Source: Aggregatibacter sp. 2125159857
Lineage (GTDB): Bacteria; Pseudomonadota; Gammaproteobacteria; Enterobacterales; Pasteurellaceae
NCBI RefSeq assembly: GCF_017798005.1
Contig: NZ_CP072548.1
Location: 1 to 64,000 of the forward strand
Direction: 5' to 3'
Length of the DNA stretch: 64,000 bases
Shown here: positions 49,094-59,264 of the stretch, one piece after another
How positions within the stretch are numbered: position 1 is the first letter of the stretch
How the letters are laid out: each line of letters starts with the position of its first letter
Translations under genes and position numbers: made by a program
Notes under the pieces: generated by a model
Told to the model about the DNA's origin: nothing
Database searches by the model: none
What the model saw: only the letters and a program-made list of their open reading frames with translations

Positions 49094-49713
49094 GTAGCGT
49101 GCAACTTGTTGCACGAAATGAATAACACTCTTGATGGTTGATAATACGTTGTTTGAAAAAACACACGCAAAAATCACCGCACCTTATTTCGTACCGTGCG
49201 TGGGTTGATCGTGGATCGTAGCGTGCAACTTGTTGCACGAAATGAATAACGCTCTTGACGGTTGATAATGTGTTGTTTGAAAAAACTCACGCAAAAATCA
49301 CCACGCTTTATTTCGTTCCGTGCGTGGTTCGGTCGTAAATCGTAGCGTGCAACTTGTTGCACGAAATGAATAACGCTCTTGACGGTTGATAATATGTTGT
49401 TTGAAAAAACACACGCAAAAATCACCGCACTTTATTTCGTTCCATGCGTGGGTTGATCGTGGATCGTAGCGTGCAACTTGTTGCACGAAATAAATAACGC
49501 TCTTGACGGTTGATAATGCGTTGTTTGAAAAAACTCACGCAAAAATCACCGCACTTTATTTCGTACCGTGCGTGGGTTGATCGTGGATCGTAGCGTGCAA
49601 CTTGTTGCACGAAATGAATAACGCTCTTGACGGTTGATAATGCGTTGTTTGAAAAAACACACGCAAAAATCACCGCACTTTATTTCGTTCCCTTTGTGAA
49701 TCATTCGTGCAAC
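49094..49713 (+). repeat. Tandem array of five exact 124-bp units, each with a REP and an uptake signal
   Basis: Direct REPs start at 49094, 49218, 49342, 49466 and 49590, exactly 124 bases apart. Each unit reads REP, then AAATGAATAACGCTCTTGA, a conserved middle, an uptake signal (ATCACCGCACTTTATTTCGT) and a tail ending GGATC or AAATC. Units differ by a few substitutions only; the uptake signal is broken in units 1 and 2 (ACCGCACCTT, ACCACGCTT). Apparent ORFs through this region are repeat read-through without start signals. Confidence 0.93.
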
Positions 49714-50269
49714 AAGTTGCACGCTACGAGGGAATCGGTGAATCGCGTATCGGGGTTGAATCTTTCGTGCATCAAGATGCACGCTACATTCGAAATGAAT
49801 AACGCTCTTGATGGTTGATAATACGTTGTTTGAAAAAACTCACGCAAAAATCACCGCACTTTATTTCGTTCCCTTTGTGAATCATTCGTGCAACAAGTTG
49901 CACGCTACGAGGGAATCGGTGAATCGCGTATCGGGGTTGAATCTTTCGTGCATCAAGATGCACGCTACATTCGAAATGAATAACGCTCTTGATGGTTGAT
50001 AATACGTTGTTTGAAAAAACTCACGCAAAAATCACCGCACTTTATTTCGTTCCCTTTGTGAATCATTCGTGCAACAAGTTGCACGCTACATTCGAAATGA
50101 ATAACGCTCTTGATGGTTGATAATATATTGTTTGAAAAAACACACGCAAAAATCACCGCGCTTTATTTCGTTCCGTGTGTGATTCATTCGTGCAACAAGT
50201 TGCACGCTACGAGGGAATCGTGAATTACGTATCGAGGTTGATTCATTCGTGTAACAAGTTGCACGCTAC
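49704..50269 (-). repeat. Array of 181-bp units with inverted REPs
   Basis: Inverted REPs with CAAC stems start at 49704, 49885 and 50066 (181 bases apart), with CATC-stem REPs at 49764 and 49945 inside the first two units, and further copies at 50187 and 50246. The units share the 124-bp core (AATGAATAACGCTCTTGATGG, uptake signal) with the upstream array, so the array changes unit type at about 49.7 kb. The gap 48941-50396 has no gene. Confidence 0.9.
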
Positions 50270-50322
50270 GCGGTGTAAAAGATGCACGTTACGGGCATTG
50301 TATAAAACGTTACCGTTACAAA

Positions 50323-50357
50323 TAAAAAAAGCACGGCATTTTCATGTCGTGCTTTTT
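50323..50357 (-). terminator. Terminator downstream of the autotransporter gene
   Basis: GCACGGCAT pairs with ATGTCGTGC (one wobble), with A-rich and T-rich flanks on the two sides. It lies about 40 bases past the stop of the minus-strand adhesin gene. Confidence 0.8.
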
Positions 50358-50396
50358 TGTTAAGCGAGTTCACCGATTAGGTGAGCTGCGGAGTGA

Positions 50397-53300
50397 TTAC
50401 CATTGGTAACCGGCGCCGATTGTACCGCCGAAGTCGCCGCGGGAGTTGGTGTTACCGGTGACTTTCAAGATAACTTTACCGTTATCAGAAATACGGGATA
50501 CACCAATCGCTAAGCCGCTTTGACCGCGATAGGTACTTGCTGCTGCTGCAACCATGCTCTTACCCGGACGGAAGGCTTGCGGAAGACCGGCTGTTGCCAA
50601 TGCGCCCGCGATACCGCCGCGTAAGTCACGATCCATTTTACGTAGATCGCCACGGATTTGGTTGAAGTTGTTTGCGGTATTTTGGTTAATTGCCGCAATC
50701 GCGCCATGAACGGTATTTTGTCCGGTATTACCGATACCGTTTTGGCCTGCAACCACTTTGCCGTCTTTCACGGTTGCGCCGCCGCCAATCACATCAGCTA
50801 CGCTCTTCGCAGTTTCATGTAATTGACCGCCGTTGACCGCATCTTTGCTGTCAGCCGCGACATTGCCGTTAGCAACGTTGCTGATGGCTTTACCCGCAGC
50901 ATTGATGCCGTCTTTGCTCATGCTCGGACCGTTTGCAACTTGAACACGATCTGTCGTTACGTTCTTCACGTTAAGGTTATCGTTGAAGCTCACTTCCACG
51001 TTACCGTTCGCGCCTTTAGTGAAGTTTAGGTTACCATCTTTAGAGGTTAAACCTTGTACCGCACTGTCAGCTTTTGCAAGACTTGCTTTTGTCTTAGCAG
51101 ACACATCCACAGTGTAAGTGGTTGTGTTGGTGTCGGCATCGTGGTTGTTAGTCACGGTGACATAGTTGCTGCCTGCGTTAGTCACAGAACGTTCAACATC
51201 AACGGTATATTCATGACCGCCTGCTGCGTTAACGCCTTCAGTCACAGTCACGTTAGAACGGCCTTCTTTAGCTTTCACGCTGGTTTTCTCAGCAGCTGCT
51301 TTCTTCGCAAGGTCGTTTACCGATTTAATTGCATCGTTAATGTTGCCTTTACCGGTTTCACCGATGTTGGTCATGGTAATGTCGCCATTGCCATTCACTG
51401 TCGCGTCGCCGCCTAACACATTAACAACGTTTTGAGCCACGTTAGAGACTTTGGTATCCACTTTGTCTAACTGACCTTTATTGACTGCATCATCTGGATT
51501 TACACCGTCAGCAACGTTAGTGATGGTATTACCACCTGCGTTAATGCCACCTTTCGTTACAGAAGGACCACCGGCGATGGTTACACCATCGTTATTCACG
51601 GTAGTATCACCTGCTTTCACAGAATCCACGTTCAAGTCTTTTGCAGTGGACACTTTGTAGTGTTTACCGCCGTCAGCATTGGTGGATTCTTCCACAACAA
51701 TGTTGTCGCCTTGTTCTACAGTGGTGTGTTTCTTCGCAGTGTCTGCTGCATTTTTCGCTAAATCGTTAACGTGTTTGATCGCATCACCGATGTTACCTTT
51801 ACCGGTTTCACCGATACCTTTCGCAGGATCAGTGACAGTCACTTTACCTGTCGCAGGATCGATCTTCGCATCCGGACCTACAAGGTCTGCAACGTTTTTC
51901 GCTACATCATACAACTGACCGCCGTTAACCGCATCTTTGCTGTTTTCTGCGACATCGCCGGCTGCTACGTTAGTGATTTTCTTATCAGCTGCATCAATAC
52001 CGTCTTTCTTCACAGAAGGACCGCCTGCGATGGTTAAGCCATCGTTGTTCAATGTGCTGTCACCCGCTGTCACAGAATCCACGGTTAAGTCTTTCTTCAA
52101 GCTTAATTTCGGATTCTTCGGATCGCTGTTGTCAACCACTAAGTTTTGTTCACCGTTTGCAACATCCACAGATTTCACTGCGCTGTCAGCCACGTTCTTC
52201 ACAGCGTCTAACTGACCTTTGTTCACTGCATCATTTGGATTCACACCGTCAGCAACGTTAGTGATGGTATTACCGCCTGCGTTAATGCCACCTTTCGTTA
52301 CAGAAGGACCACCTGCGATGGTTACACCATCGTTATTCACGGTAGTATCGCCTGCTTTCACAGAATCCACGTTCAAGTCTTTTGCAGTGGACACTTTGTA
52401 GTGTTTACCGCCGTCAGCATTGAGGGATTCTTCCACAACAATGTTGTCGCCTTGTTCTACAGTGGTGTGTTTCTTCGCAGTGTCTGCTGCGGCTTTCGCT
52501 GCATCATTAACGTGTTTGATCGCATCACCGATAGTACCTTTACCGGTTTCACCGATACCTTTCGCAGGATCCGCTACAGTGACTTTACCTGTCGCAGGAT
52601 CGATAGCTGCATCCGGACCGATTAAGTCTTTCACGTTATTTGCCACGTTGTACAACTGACCACCGTTCACAGCATCTGTGCTGCCTGCGGCAACGTTACC
52701 GTCAGCCACACCGGTAATTTTCTTATCACCTGCGTCAATACCGTCTTTCTTCACAGAAGGACCGCCAGCAATGGTTAAGCCATCGGTGTTCAATGTGCTG
52801 TCACCCGCTTTCACTGAATCCACGGTTAAATCTTTCTTCAAGCTTAATTTCGGATTCTTCGGATCGGTGTTGTCAACCACTAAGTTTTGTTCACCGTTTG
52901 CAACATCCACAGATTTCACTGCGCTGTCAGCCACACCTTTCACTGCATCCAACTGACCTTTGTTCACAGCATCATTTGGATTAACACCATCAGCGACATT
53001 GCTGATAACTTTGCTGTTCGCATTTAGGCCGTCTTTGTTGATGTAAGTGTTGCCACCTACTTGCACGCCGTTGTTGCCTAATACAACTTGGTTGTCACCT
53101 GTGCCTGCAGTCACTTCAGTCAAGCTGATGCTGTCTTTAAGCGAGAATTCCACTTGTGCGCCATCGGCTGCGTTGGTTTGTTTCGCTTTCAAGTTTTTAC
53201 CTGCTTGAAGAGTGACTTTGTTGCCGGCTTTAATTTTTTGGTCAGCTTGAGAAGCTGTATCCAATTCACCGTCAGTCGCTTTGGTATCCACCACGAAGTG

Positions 53301-56300
53301 GGTGTTTGCAAGCGCTTGTGCAACGGTGCCTGCAGTCACTAACTTGCCTTTCTCTGCCGGTGTTGTTGGTGCTGTGATGTTGCCATTGGCATCCACTAAA
53401 TCACCGCTAAGTTTAGGCGTTACAGTTACGATGTTGGTGTTCGGATCTTTCACTGTAGTTAATGCATTTTCATCACCGGATTTCACATCTTGTACTGCGG
53501 TGTCGGCTTTCGCTTTCACGCCATCCAATTTGGTGTTGGTTGCATGTAATTGACCGCCGTTGACTGCGTCTTTGCTGTTTGCTTCCACTTTGCCGTCACG
53601 AACGTTAGTGATAACCGCATTGCCTGCATCAATACCGCCGCGCGTTACGCTTGGACCGCCTGTGATAGTTAAACCGTTGGTGTTCACTGTGGTATTACCC
53701 GCAGTGACGGAAGTGACATCAAGGTCATCTTTTGTCGCCACAGTGTATTCATCACCGCCAGCGGCATTTTTGCCTTTCGTTACTTTCACGTTTTTGCCTT
53801 CAACAACAGTGGTGTGTTTCGCTGCAGTCGCGTTCACGGCTTTAATTGCATCGTCAACGGTATTTGCACCGGTTCCACCGATGTCGCTTGAGGTGACATT
53901 ACCATTACCATCAACTGCTGCGTTGCCACCTAACACATTTGCGACACTGCTTGCTACGTTATGTAACTGAGCACCGTTAACCGCATCTTTGCTGGTTGCA
54001 GAAACATCGCCGGCTGCTACGTTAGTGATTTTCTTATCACCTGCGTTGATACCTTCTTTCTTCACAGAAGGACCGTCTTCGATAGTTAAACCATAACCAG
54101 ATACATAGGTCGTATTTCCTGGTGTGGCACCGTCTAACTTGATACTGGTTAGATTCACAGCTTTTTTCAAGCGTAGTTTTGGATTTTGCGGATCGTTATT
54201 ATCCACCACCAAGTTCTCTTCGCCAGCCACTGTGTCCACAGATTTCACTGCGCTGTCAGCAACGCCTTTCACAGCGTCTAACTGACTTTTGTTCACAGCA
54301 TCATTTGGATTAACGCCGTCAGCGACATTAGAAATCACTTTGCTGTTCGCATTTAAGCCGTCGTTGTTGATGTAAGTGTTGCCACCTACTTTCACGCCAT
54401 CGTTGCCTAATACAACTTGGTTTGCACCAGTGCCTGCAGTCACGCTGTTCAAGCTAATATCGTCTTTAAGTGAGAATTTCACTGTCGCACCACCGTTTGC
54501 GGTGTTAGCTTGTTTAGCGACTAAGTTATTACCCGCTTCAAAGGTGACTTTGTTGCCTGAACCCACTTTCGCATCTGCTTCAGAACCCGTTTCAGTATTA
54601 CCTTTGGTATCTACTACAAAGTGGTTTGCTTTTAATGCGTCAGCAACGGTTTTCGCGCTCACCAATTTGCCTTCATCTGCGGTTGCTGGGGCATTGACTG
54701 TACCGTCAGCATTCACTAAGTCGCCTGCGATAAAGTTCGGTGTTAACGTAACTGTGTTGCCTACTTTGTTTGCAGTCAGTGCGGTTGGATTTGAAGATAC
54801 CACGTCTTGTACTGCGCTATCTGCTTTGGCTTTCACTTCCGCTAATTGACCGCCATTCACCGCATCTTTGCTGCCTGCGGCAACATTGCCGTCAGCCACA
54901 CCGGTAATTTTCTTATCACCTGCGTTAATGCCGTCTTTCTTCACAGAAGGACCATTCGCGATGGTTAAGCCATCTTTGTTCACTACAGCGTGATCACCTG
55001 CTTTATCCCCTAACGTCACGGAATCTGCCGTTAAGTCTTTGTTTAACGCCAATTTCACTTTCGTTGGGTCAGTCGCATCTTTGGTTGCCGTGATATTGCT
55101 ATCACCTTCCACCGTTTGAAGTGCGGTCGCGGCTTTGGCTAATTTCGCTTTCGCATCATCACCAAGAGACAACTTGTAGTTTGTTGTATTGCCAACCGGT
55201 GCTTCTTTTTCGACTTTAATATCCGCCGGATCTTCCGATGTTACGCTGGCAGTAGTATCTACTTTGCTGTCGATGGCGTCTTTCAAGTTTTTAATTGCAC
55301 CATGCACTGTGCCTTCACCCGTCTCACCAATGTTACTCATGGTTACGTTACCGGCATTATCAACTGCCGCATTACCACCAAGGACGTTTTTCACGCCACC
55401 TGCGAGATTGCTTAAGTAGTTATTAGTTGCATAAAGTTGGCTACCGTTAATCGCATCGGTGCTGGTTGCGCTAATCACGCCTGCAGCCACGTTTTGGATT
55501 TGACGCTCTTTACCTGCAGAACCCACAGACACAGTGCCGTTCGCTGCATTAGGCAAGCCTGCAGCAGTGTAGGACATGTTAAGGGTGTAATCACCGGTGT
55601 GAGCATCGGAAGTTGCAGAGTTAGTACCTAATGCAACAGAATTTGCATGAGAGGCTGTCGCATTATGACCCATTGCTACTGTGAATCTTTCAGTGGCTTT
55701 TGCTCCCTGACCAACAGCTACTGTCTTCTCTGCACTCGCTTGAGCCGCTTGACCTACAGCAGTTGCATCTACTGCTAACGCTTTAGAATCGGTACCGATA
55801 GCAACAGCATTATCCCCACGAGCTTGAGTACGTGTACCTACAGAAATAGTTCTGTCAGCTTCAACGATAGCACCTGCTGCCCCGGAACCGGCATTGTTAC
55901 CGATCGCAATGTTGTTACGACCCTTAATGTAATTACCTGCGCCATCCGCTGCCGCAAAGTTGCCATCACCTTCAATGTGAGAACCTGCATTAAGACCTAA
56001 AGCAACACTGTGTGTACCATTTACATACTGACCGGCATTTTGACCGATAGCATAGTTATCTTCACCACCTTGCTGATAGCGACCTGCATTCAGACCAAGC
56101 GCAATACCATAGGCATTCTTAGCAGTAGCAACCGCATCCGCACCCGCATTATGACCAATAGAAATTTGATCTTGACCTTTTACGTTAGCACTTGTACCAA
56201 ATGCTAATGAGTCAACTGCCTTGTCACTATCAACATTGATGTTGTTACCCATTACATAAGTGCGGGCAGCTGCAACATTGTTTGTATCACCGATAGAAAC

Positions 56301-58934
56301 GGAGTTATCACCGGAAACATTAGATTGAACACCTAAAATTTGGGAACGTTCACCGCTCGCGGTAGAATTTTGACCTTGAATGTCATTACCAATCACAGTA
56401 CTTTGACGACCGGTTGCTTGTGAGTATGCACCGATAGCTAAAGCTTTATAGGTTGTTGCCTTAGACTTTGAACCAATAGCAACAGCATCCCAAGGAGCAA
56501 CGCCCGAATCTGCGGCTTGCGTACTCGCCTGAACACCCATAGCAATAGTATCATATCGGTTGGCAATTGACTCATAACCGATTGAAATTGACTTATTACC
56601 TTCTACTCCCGCTACAAGATCCCCGTCACCGGAAACAGTATGAGCACCGATAGAAATGGCACCATCTGTTTTTGAATTTGCAGTATTACCTAATGCAATC
56701 GCCTCTGGTCCACCAACAGACGCTTTCGTACCAAACACAAGTGAATCACTTGCACCTGCGGCTACATTAATATTGTTACCAATCGCATAAGTGCGGTTGC
56801 TTGCAACGGTGTTTTTATCACCGATAGCTAAGGAATTGTTGCCGGAAACGGTGGTTTCAGCACCAATGACTGTCGCACGAGTTCCGCTTGCAACAGAAAC
56901 AGGACCACTTGAATTCGTATCATAGTTGCCTGCCATTACGATACTTTGTGCACCAGTTGCAGCATTAAATGCACCAATAGAGATCGCTTTCTCATTGCTA
57001 GTTTTTGAATACGCACCTATCGCGACACCATTATGCCCATTCGTTGTGGCACTTTCTTCACCTATCGCAATACCGGCAGATCCTAGAGCTTGAGCGTTAT
57101 AACCGATTGCAACGGCTCTTTCACCACTAAATTTGTCAGCCTTACCGGATTTTGCCGCGGTACCAATAGCGATGGAATCACTAGTAAGTGCTTTAGCAGC
57201 ATTACCAATTGCAGTGGTGTTGTTTACTACAAGCTTATCCGCAGCACTACCAGAACCAGCACCTATACCCAAAGCAACGTTATTTGAACCTTTCACATAC
57301 ATACCTGCAAGTGAACCGACAGCTGTATTTTGAGTACCTTCTTCACCATAACGACCTGCGCTATCACCAACTAAAGTGGAACGAATATTGTTCGTGCCTG
57401 TGTAATCTGCACCAGCATAGTGACCGATAGTTACAGCATAATCCGCTTTATTCGGTGCTGCGGTAGCGGCTTTATCAATATCTGCTTTTTGAGCATTTGA
57501 TGCATAACCGACTGCCACTTGACCAATACCGGAAGCTTTTGCGTTATCACCGATCGCTAAACCGGACTGTGCATTAGTGTGTGCATGATAACCTTGTGCA
57601 ATACCGGATTTACCTGTTGTAACTGCATCGAAACCGATAGCCATAGCACCGGCGTTTGCATTTGCCGTAGCTTTTCTACCAACAGCAAGTGCACCATCAG
57701 ATCCATGTGCCAATGCTTCTACACCAATAGCTGTCGCATAGTTTGAAGTAGCTGCCGCAGTGTTACCCATCGCAATAGCATTATTTCCCCCAACGGCTGC
57801 TCTCGTACCAAACACCAATGAATCGTCTGTGCCTGCTGCTACATTGATATTGTTACCAAGTGCATAAGTACGTGCGCTTGCGATGGTGTTTGTATCACCG
57901 ATAGAAACGGAGTTGTTGCCAGAAACCGTAGTTTCCACACCGTAAACTTGTGAACGAGTTCCGCTTGCTGTGGAAACCGCTGCCTTACTATTGGTATCGA
58001 AGTTACTTCCGATAACGGTACTTTGCACACCACTTGCTTCATTATAAGCACCAATACTGATGGCTTTTGGGTTTGAGGTTTTAGAATACACGCCCATTGC
58101 GATGGAATCATGACCGTTTTGTACAGAAGCATTTTGACCAATCGCCACCGCACCAGTACCTAAGCCTTGTGCCTGATGACCAATTGCGAGCCCTGCATCA
58201 CCATCAAACGGATCATTAGCACCTTTTCCACCAGATTTCGCACCGTCACCGATAGCGATGGAACTTATGCCATTAACCCCCGCATCTACACCAATAGAAA
58301 TGGCATTTTCTATCTTATTCGCATTATCCAACGTGGTACCTGTACCCATACGGATGCTGTTGGTTGCGCCTGCGCCGTTAGTACCACGATCACCCACGCC
58401 GATGATACCGGAGTTCACGTCTAAACGACCGCCAAGGGTGAGGTTTTTAGAACCGTTGTTTTCAACAGTCGCAGGAGCAGAGGTACCGTAAAATAAAGTG
58501 CGGTTAGTTTGAGTACTGAAATGTTCCGTTGCATTTGCACCAGTTGACGACAAGCAAGGGTTCATCGAATCCAGCGCATAATAATGCGGTGGGGGAGGTG
58601 TTTGTGACGGACCCAAAATAGACAGACTACTTGGAACCTGATTATTTGCTATACCGTTGATACCTACATAAGGAGGAGGAGAGTCAGGGACAGCTAAACA
58701 GCTAGGATCCGCTTTATCATTAATATAAATACCCGGTGCAGCCACCGCACTTGTAGAGGTTAACGCCAACCCAACGGAGATGGCAAGCGCACTGGCAGCA
58801 AAGCCGGCGGTGCCTTTCGCAACACGACCGACAACAGTTCTTTCAGAACCCTTGCCATGTGCAGAAGCAAATTCAGGGACGGCGGTGAACACACCAAGCG
58901 CCTTATTAAAAATGCTTTTGTAAATATGATTCAT
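50397..58934 (-). CDS. Giant trimeric autotransporter adhesin (YadA-anchor family)
   Basis: The 2845-residue protein is a type Vc autotransporter. It begins with an extended signal peptide region (MNHIYKSIFNKALGVFTAVPE) and signal peptide ending AVAA near residue 66. Residues from about 160 to 1150 are Hep/Hag head repeats (AIG-x-NA-type, e.g. SIAIGDGAKSGG, AVAIGQNASVQ) with an obvious threefold internal duplication. A neck (NGSQLYATNNYLSNLAGG) leads into a stalk of repeated HIM-type modules (DAVNGGQL, DAVNKGQL) from about 1155 to 2750. The last about 90 residues form the YadA beta-barrel anchor, ending GAGYQW. It should trimerise on the outer membrane and bind host matrix or cells. DNA repeats inside the gene could change stalk length. 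Confidence 0.95.
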   Translation of the reverse strand: MNHIYKSIFNKALGVFTAVPEFASAHGKGSERTVVGRVAKGTAGFAASALAISVGLALTSTSAVAAPGIYINDKADPSCLAVPDSPPPYVGINGIANNQVPSSLSILGPSQTPPPPHYYALDSMNPCLSSTGANATEHFSTQTNRTLFYGTSAPATVENNGSKNLTLGGRLDVNSGIIGVGDRGTNGAGATNSIRMGTGTTLDNANKIENAISIGVDAGVNGISSIAIGDGAKSGGKGANDPFDGDAGLAIGHQAQGLGTGAVAIGQNASVQNGHDSIAMGVYSKTSNPKAISIGAYNEASGVQSTVIGSNFDTNSKAAVSTASGTRSQVYGVETTVSGNNSVSIGDTNTIASARTYALGNNINVAAGTDDSLVFGTRAAVGGNNAIAMGNTAAATSNYATAIGVEALAHGSDGALAVGRKATANANAGAMAIGFDAVTTGKSGIAQGYHAHTNAQSGLAIGDNAKASGIGQVAVGYASNAQKADIDKAATAAPNKADYAVTIGHYAGADYTGTNNIRSTLVGDSAGRYGEEGTQNTAVGSLAGMYVKGSNNVALGIGAGSGSAADKLVVNNTTAIGNAAKALTSDSIAIGTAAKSGKADKFSGERAVAIGYNAQALGSAGIAIGEESATTNGHNGVAIGAYSKTSNEKAISIGAFNAATGAQSIVMAGNYDTNSSGPVSVASGTRATVIGAETTVSGNNSLAIGDKNTVASNRTYAIGNNINVAAGASDSLVFGTKASVGGPEAIALGNTANSKTDGAISIGAHTVSGDGDLVAGVEGNKSISIGYESIANRYDTIAMGVQASTQAADSGVAPWDAVAIGSKSKATTYKALAIGAYSQATGRQSTVIGNDIQGQNSTASGERSQILGVQSNVSGDNSVSIGDTNNVAAARTYVMGNNINVDSDKAVDSLAFGTSANVKGQDQISIGHNAGADAVATAKNAYGIALGLNAGRYQQGGEDNYAIGQNAGQYVNGTHSVALGLNAGSHIEGDGNFAAADGAGNYIKGRNNIAIGNNAGSGAAGAIVEADRTISVGTRTQARGDNAVAIGTDSKALAVDATAVGQAAQASAEKTVAVGQGAKATERFTVAMGHNATASHANSVALGTNSATSDAHTGDYTLNMSYTAAGLPNAANGTVSVGSAGKERQIQNVAAGVISATSTDAINGSQLYATNNYLSNLAGGVKNVLGGNAAVDNAGNVTMSNIGETGEGTVHGAIKNLKDAIDSKVDTTASVTSEDPADIKVEKEAPVGNTTNYKLSLGDDAKAKLAKAATALQTVEGDSNITATKDATDPTKVKLALNKDLTADSVTLGDKAGDHAVVNKDGLTIANGPSVKKDGINAGDKKITGVADGNVAAGSKDAVNGGQLAEVKAKADSAVQDVVSSNPTALTANKVGNTVTLTPNFIAGDLVNADGTVNAPATADEGKLVSAKTVADALKANHFVVDTKGNTETGSEADAKVGSGNKVTFEAGNNLVAKQANTANGGATVKFSLKDDISLNSVTAGTGANQVVLGNDGVKVGGNTYINNDGLNANSKVISNVADGVNPNDAVNKSQLDAVKGVADSAVKSVDTVAGEENLVVDNNDPQNPKLRLKKAVNLTSIKLDGATPGNTTYVSGYGLTIEDGPSVKKEGINAGDKKITNVAAGDVSATSKDAVNGAQLHNVASSVANVLGGNAAVDGNGNVTSSDIGGTGANTVDDAIKAVNATAAKHTTVVEGKNVKVTKGKNAAGGDEYTVATKDDLDVTSVTAGNTTVNTNGLTITGGPSVTRGGIDAGNAVITNVRDGKVEANSKDAVNGGQLHATNTKLDGVKAKADTAVQDVKSGDENALTTVKDPNTNIVTVTPKLSGDLVDANGNITAPTTPAEKGKLVTAGTVAQALANTHFVVDTKATDGELDTASQADQKIKAGNKVTLQAGKNLKAKQTNAADGAQVEFSLKDSISLTEVTAGTGDNQVVLGNNGVQVGGNTYINKDGLNANSKVISNVADGVNPNDAVNKGQLDAVKGVADSAVKSVDVANGEQNLVVDNTDPKNPKLSLKKDLTVDSVKAGDSTLNTDGLTIAGGPSVKKDGIDAGDKKITGVADGNVAAGSTDAVNGGQLYNVANNVKDLIGPDAAIDPATGKVTVADPAKGIGETGKGTIGDAIKHVNDAAKAAADTAKKHTTVEQGDNIVVEESLNADGGKHYKVSTAKDLNVDSVKAGDTTVNNDGVTIAGGPSVTKGGINAGGNTITNVADGVNPNDAVNKGQLDAVKNVADSAVKSVDVANGEQNLVVDNSDPKNPKLSLKKDLTVDSVTAGDSTLNNDGLTIAGGPSVKKDGIDAADKKITNVAAGDVAENSKDAVNGGQLYDVAKNVADLVGPDAKIDPATGKVTVTDPAKGIGETGKGNIGDAIKHVNDLAKNAADTAKKHTTVEQGDNIVVEESTNADGGKHYKVSTAKDLNVDSVKAGDTTVNNDGVTIAGGPSVTKGGINAGGNTITNVADGVNPDDAVNKGQLDKVDTKVSNVAQNVVNVLGGDATVNGNGDITMTNIGETGKGNINDAIKSVNDLAKKAAAEKTSVKAKEGRSNVTVTEGVNAAGGHEYTVDVERSVTNAGSNYVTVTNNHDADTNTTTYTVDVSAKTKASLAKADSAVQGLTSKDGNLNFTKGANGNVEVSFNDNLNVKNVTTDRVQVANGPSMSKDGINAAGKAISNVANGNVAADSKDAVNGGQLHETAKSVADVIGGGATVKDGKVVAGQNGIGNTGQNTVHGAIAAINQNTANNFNQIRGDLRKMDRDLRGGIAGALATAGLPQAFRPGKSMVAAAASTYRGQSGLAIGVSRISDNGKVILKVTGNTNSRGDFGGTIGAGYQW
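51540..53020 (-). repeat. 741-bp tandem duplication inside the adhesin stalk
   Basis: Bases around 51540-52280 and 52281-53020 are nearly identical with an offset of 741 bases (247 codons). For example, the same stretch starts at 51581 and 52322. Substitutions are few (GCATTTTTCGCT versus GCGGCTTTCGCT near 51750/52490). The high identity suggests a recent duplication and an unstable copy number. Confidence 0.85.
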
Positions 58935-59264
58935 AAGTGATTTCCTTTTTTATGAAGAAAACGAAGGCTGTCGCCAGCCGTAAAACTTTTTTTGCTTTGC
59001 TTTTAACCGTTCTGCTTTTTAGAAGTGAATGCTTTTGTTGCTCACAATCCTCCTTAAAAGTATTGAAAGTGTCGGCTGAAAAACACCATGAAAAATGACC
59101 GCACTTTAATTCACATCGCAGGGCATTTTAAAGGGTATTATTTCAACCTATACCTTAACCTCGGCATGATATTCAAAAAATAACCACAGGTCAACCACTG
59201 CAACACCCCATGCCTTGAGTTTACATTGTTTTACATTTGCGCAATGGGGCGTTTTTCCATATTG

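Noticed and set aside
47880..49782. Many minus-strand ORFs of 60-85 residues with text such as SVQLVARMIQPRYV
   Set aside because: These are translations of REP palindromes and their spacers. They lack ribosome sites, repeat each other and share no family features.
49094..50269. Regularly spaced palindromic repeats resembling a CRISPR array
   Set aside because: The repeat units are 124 or 181 bases, spacers are near-identical rather than unique, and no cas genes are present. The elements are REPs with a GTAG flank.
50823..58491. Numerous plus-strand ORFs opposite the adhesin gene, up to 157 residues
   Set aside because: They are antisense shadows of the repetitive autotransporter frame and have no start signals or recognisable domains.
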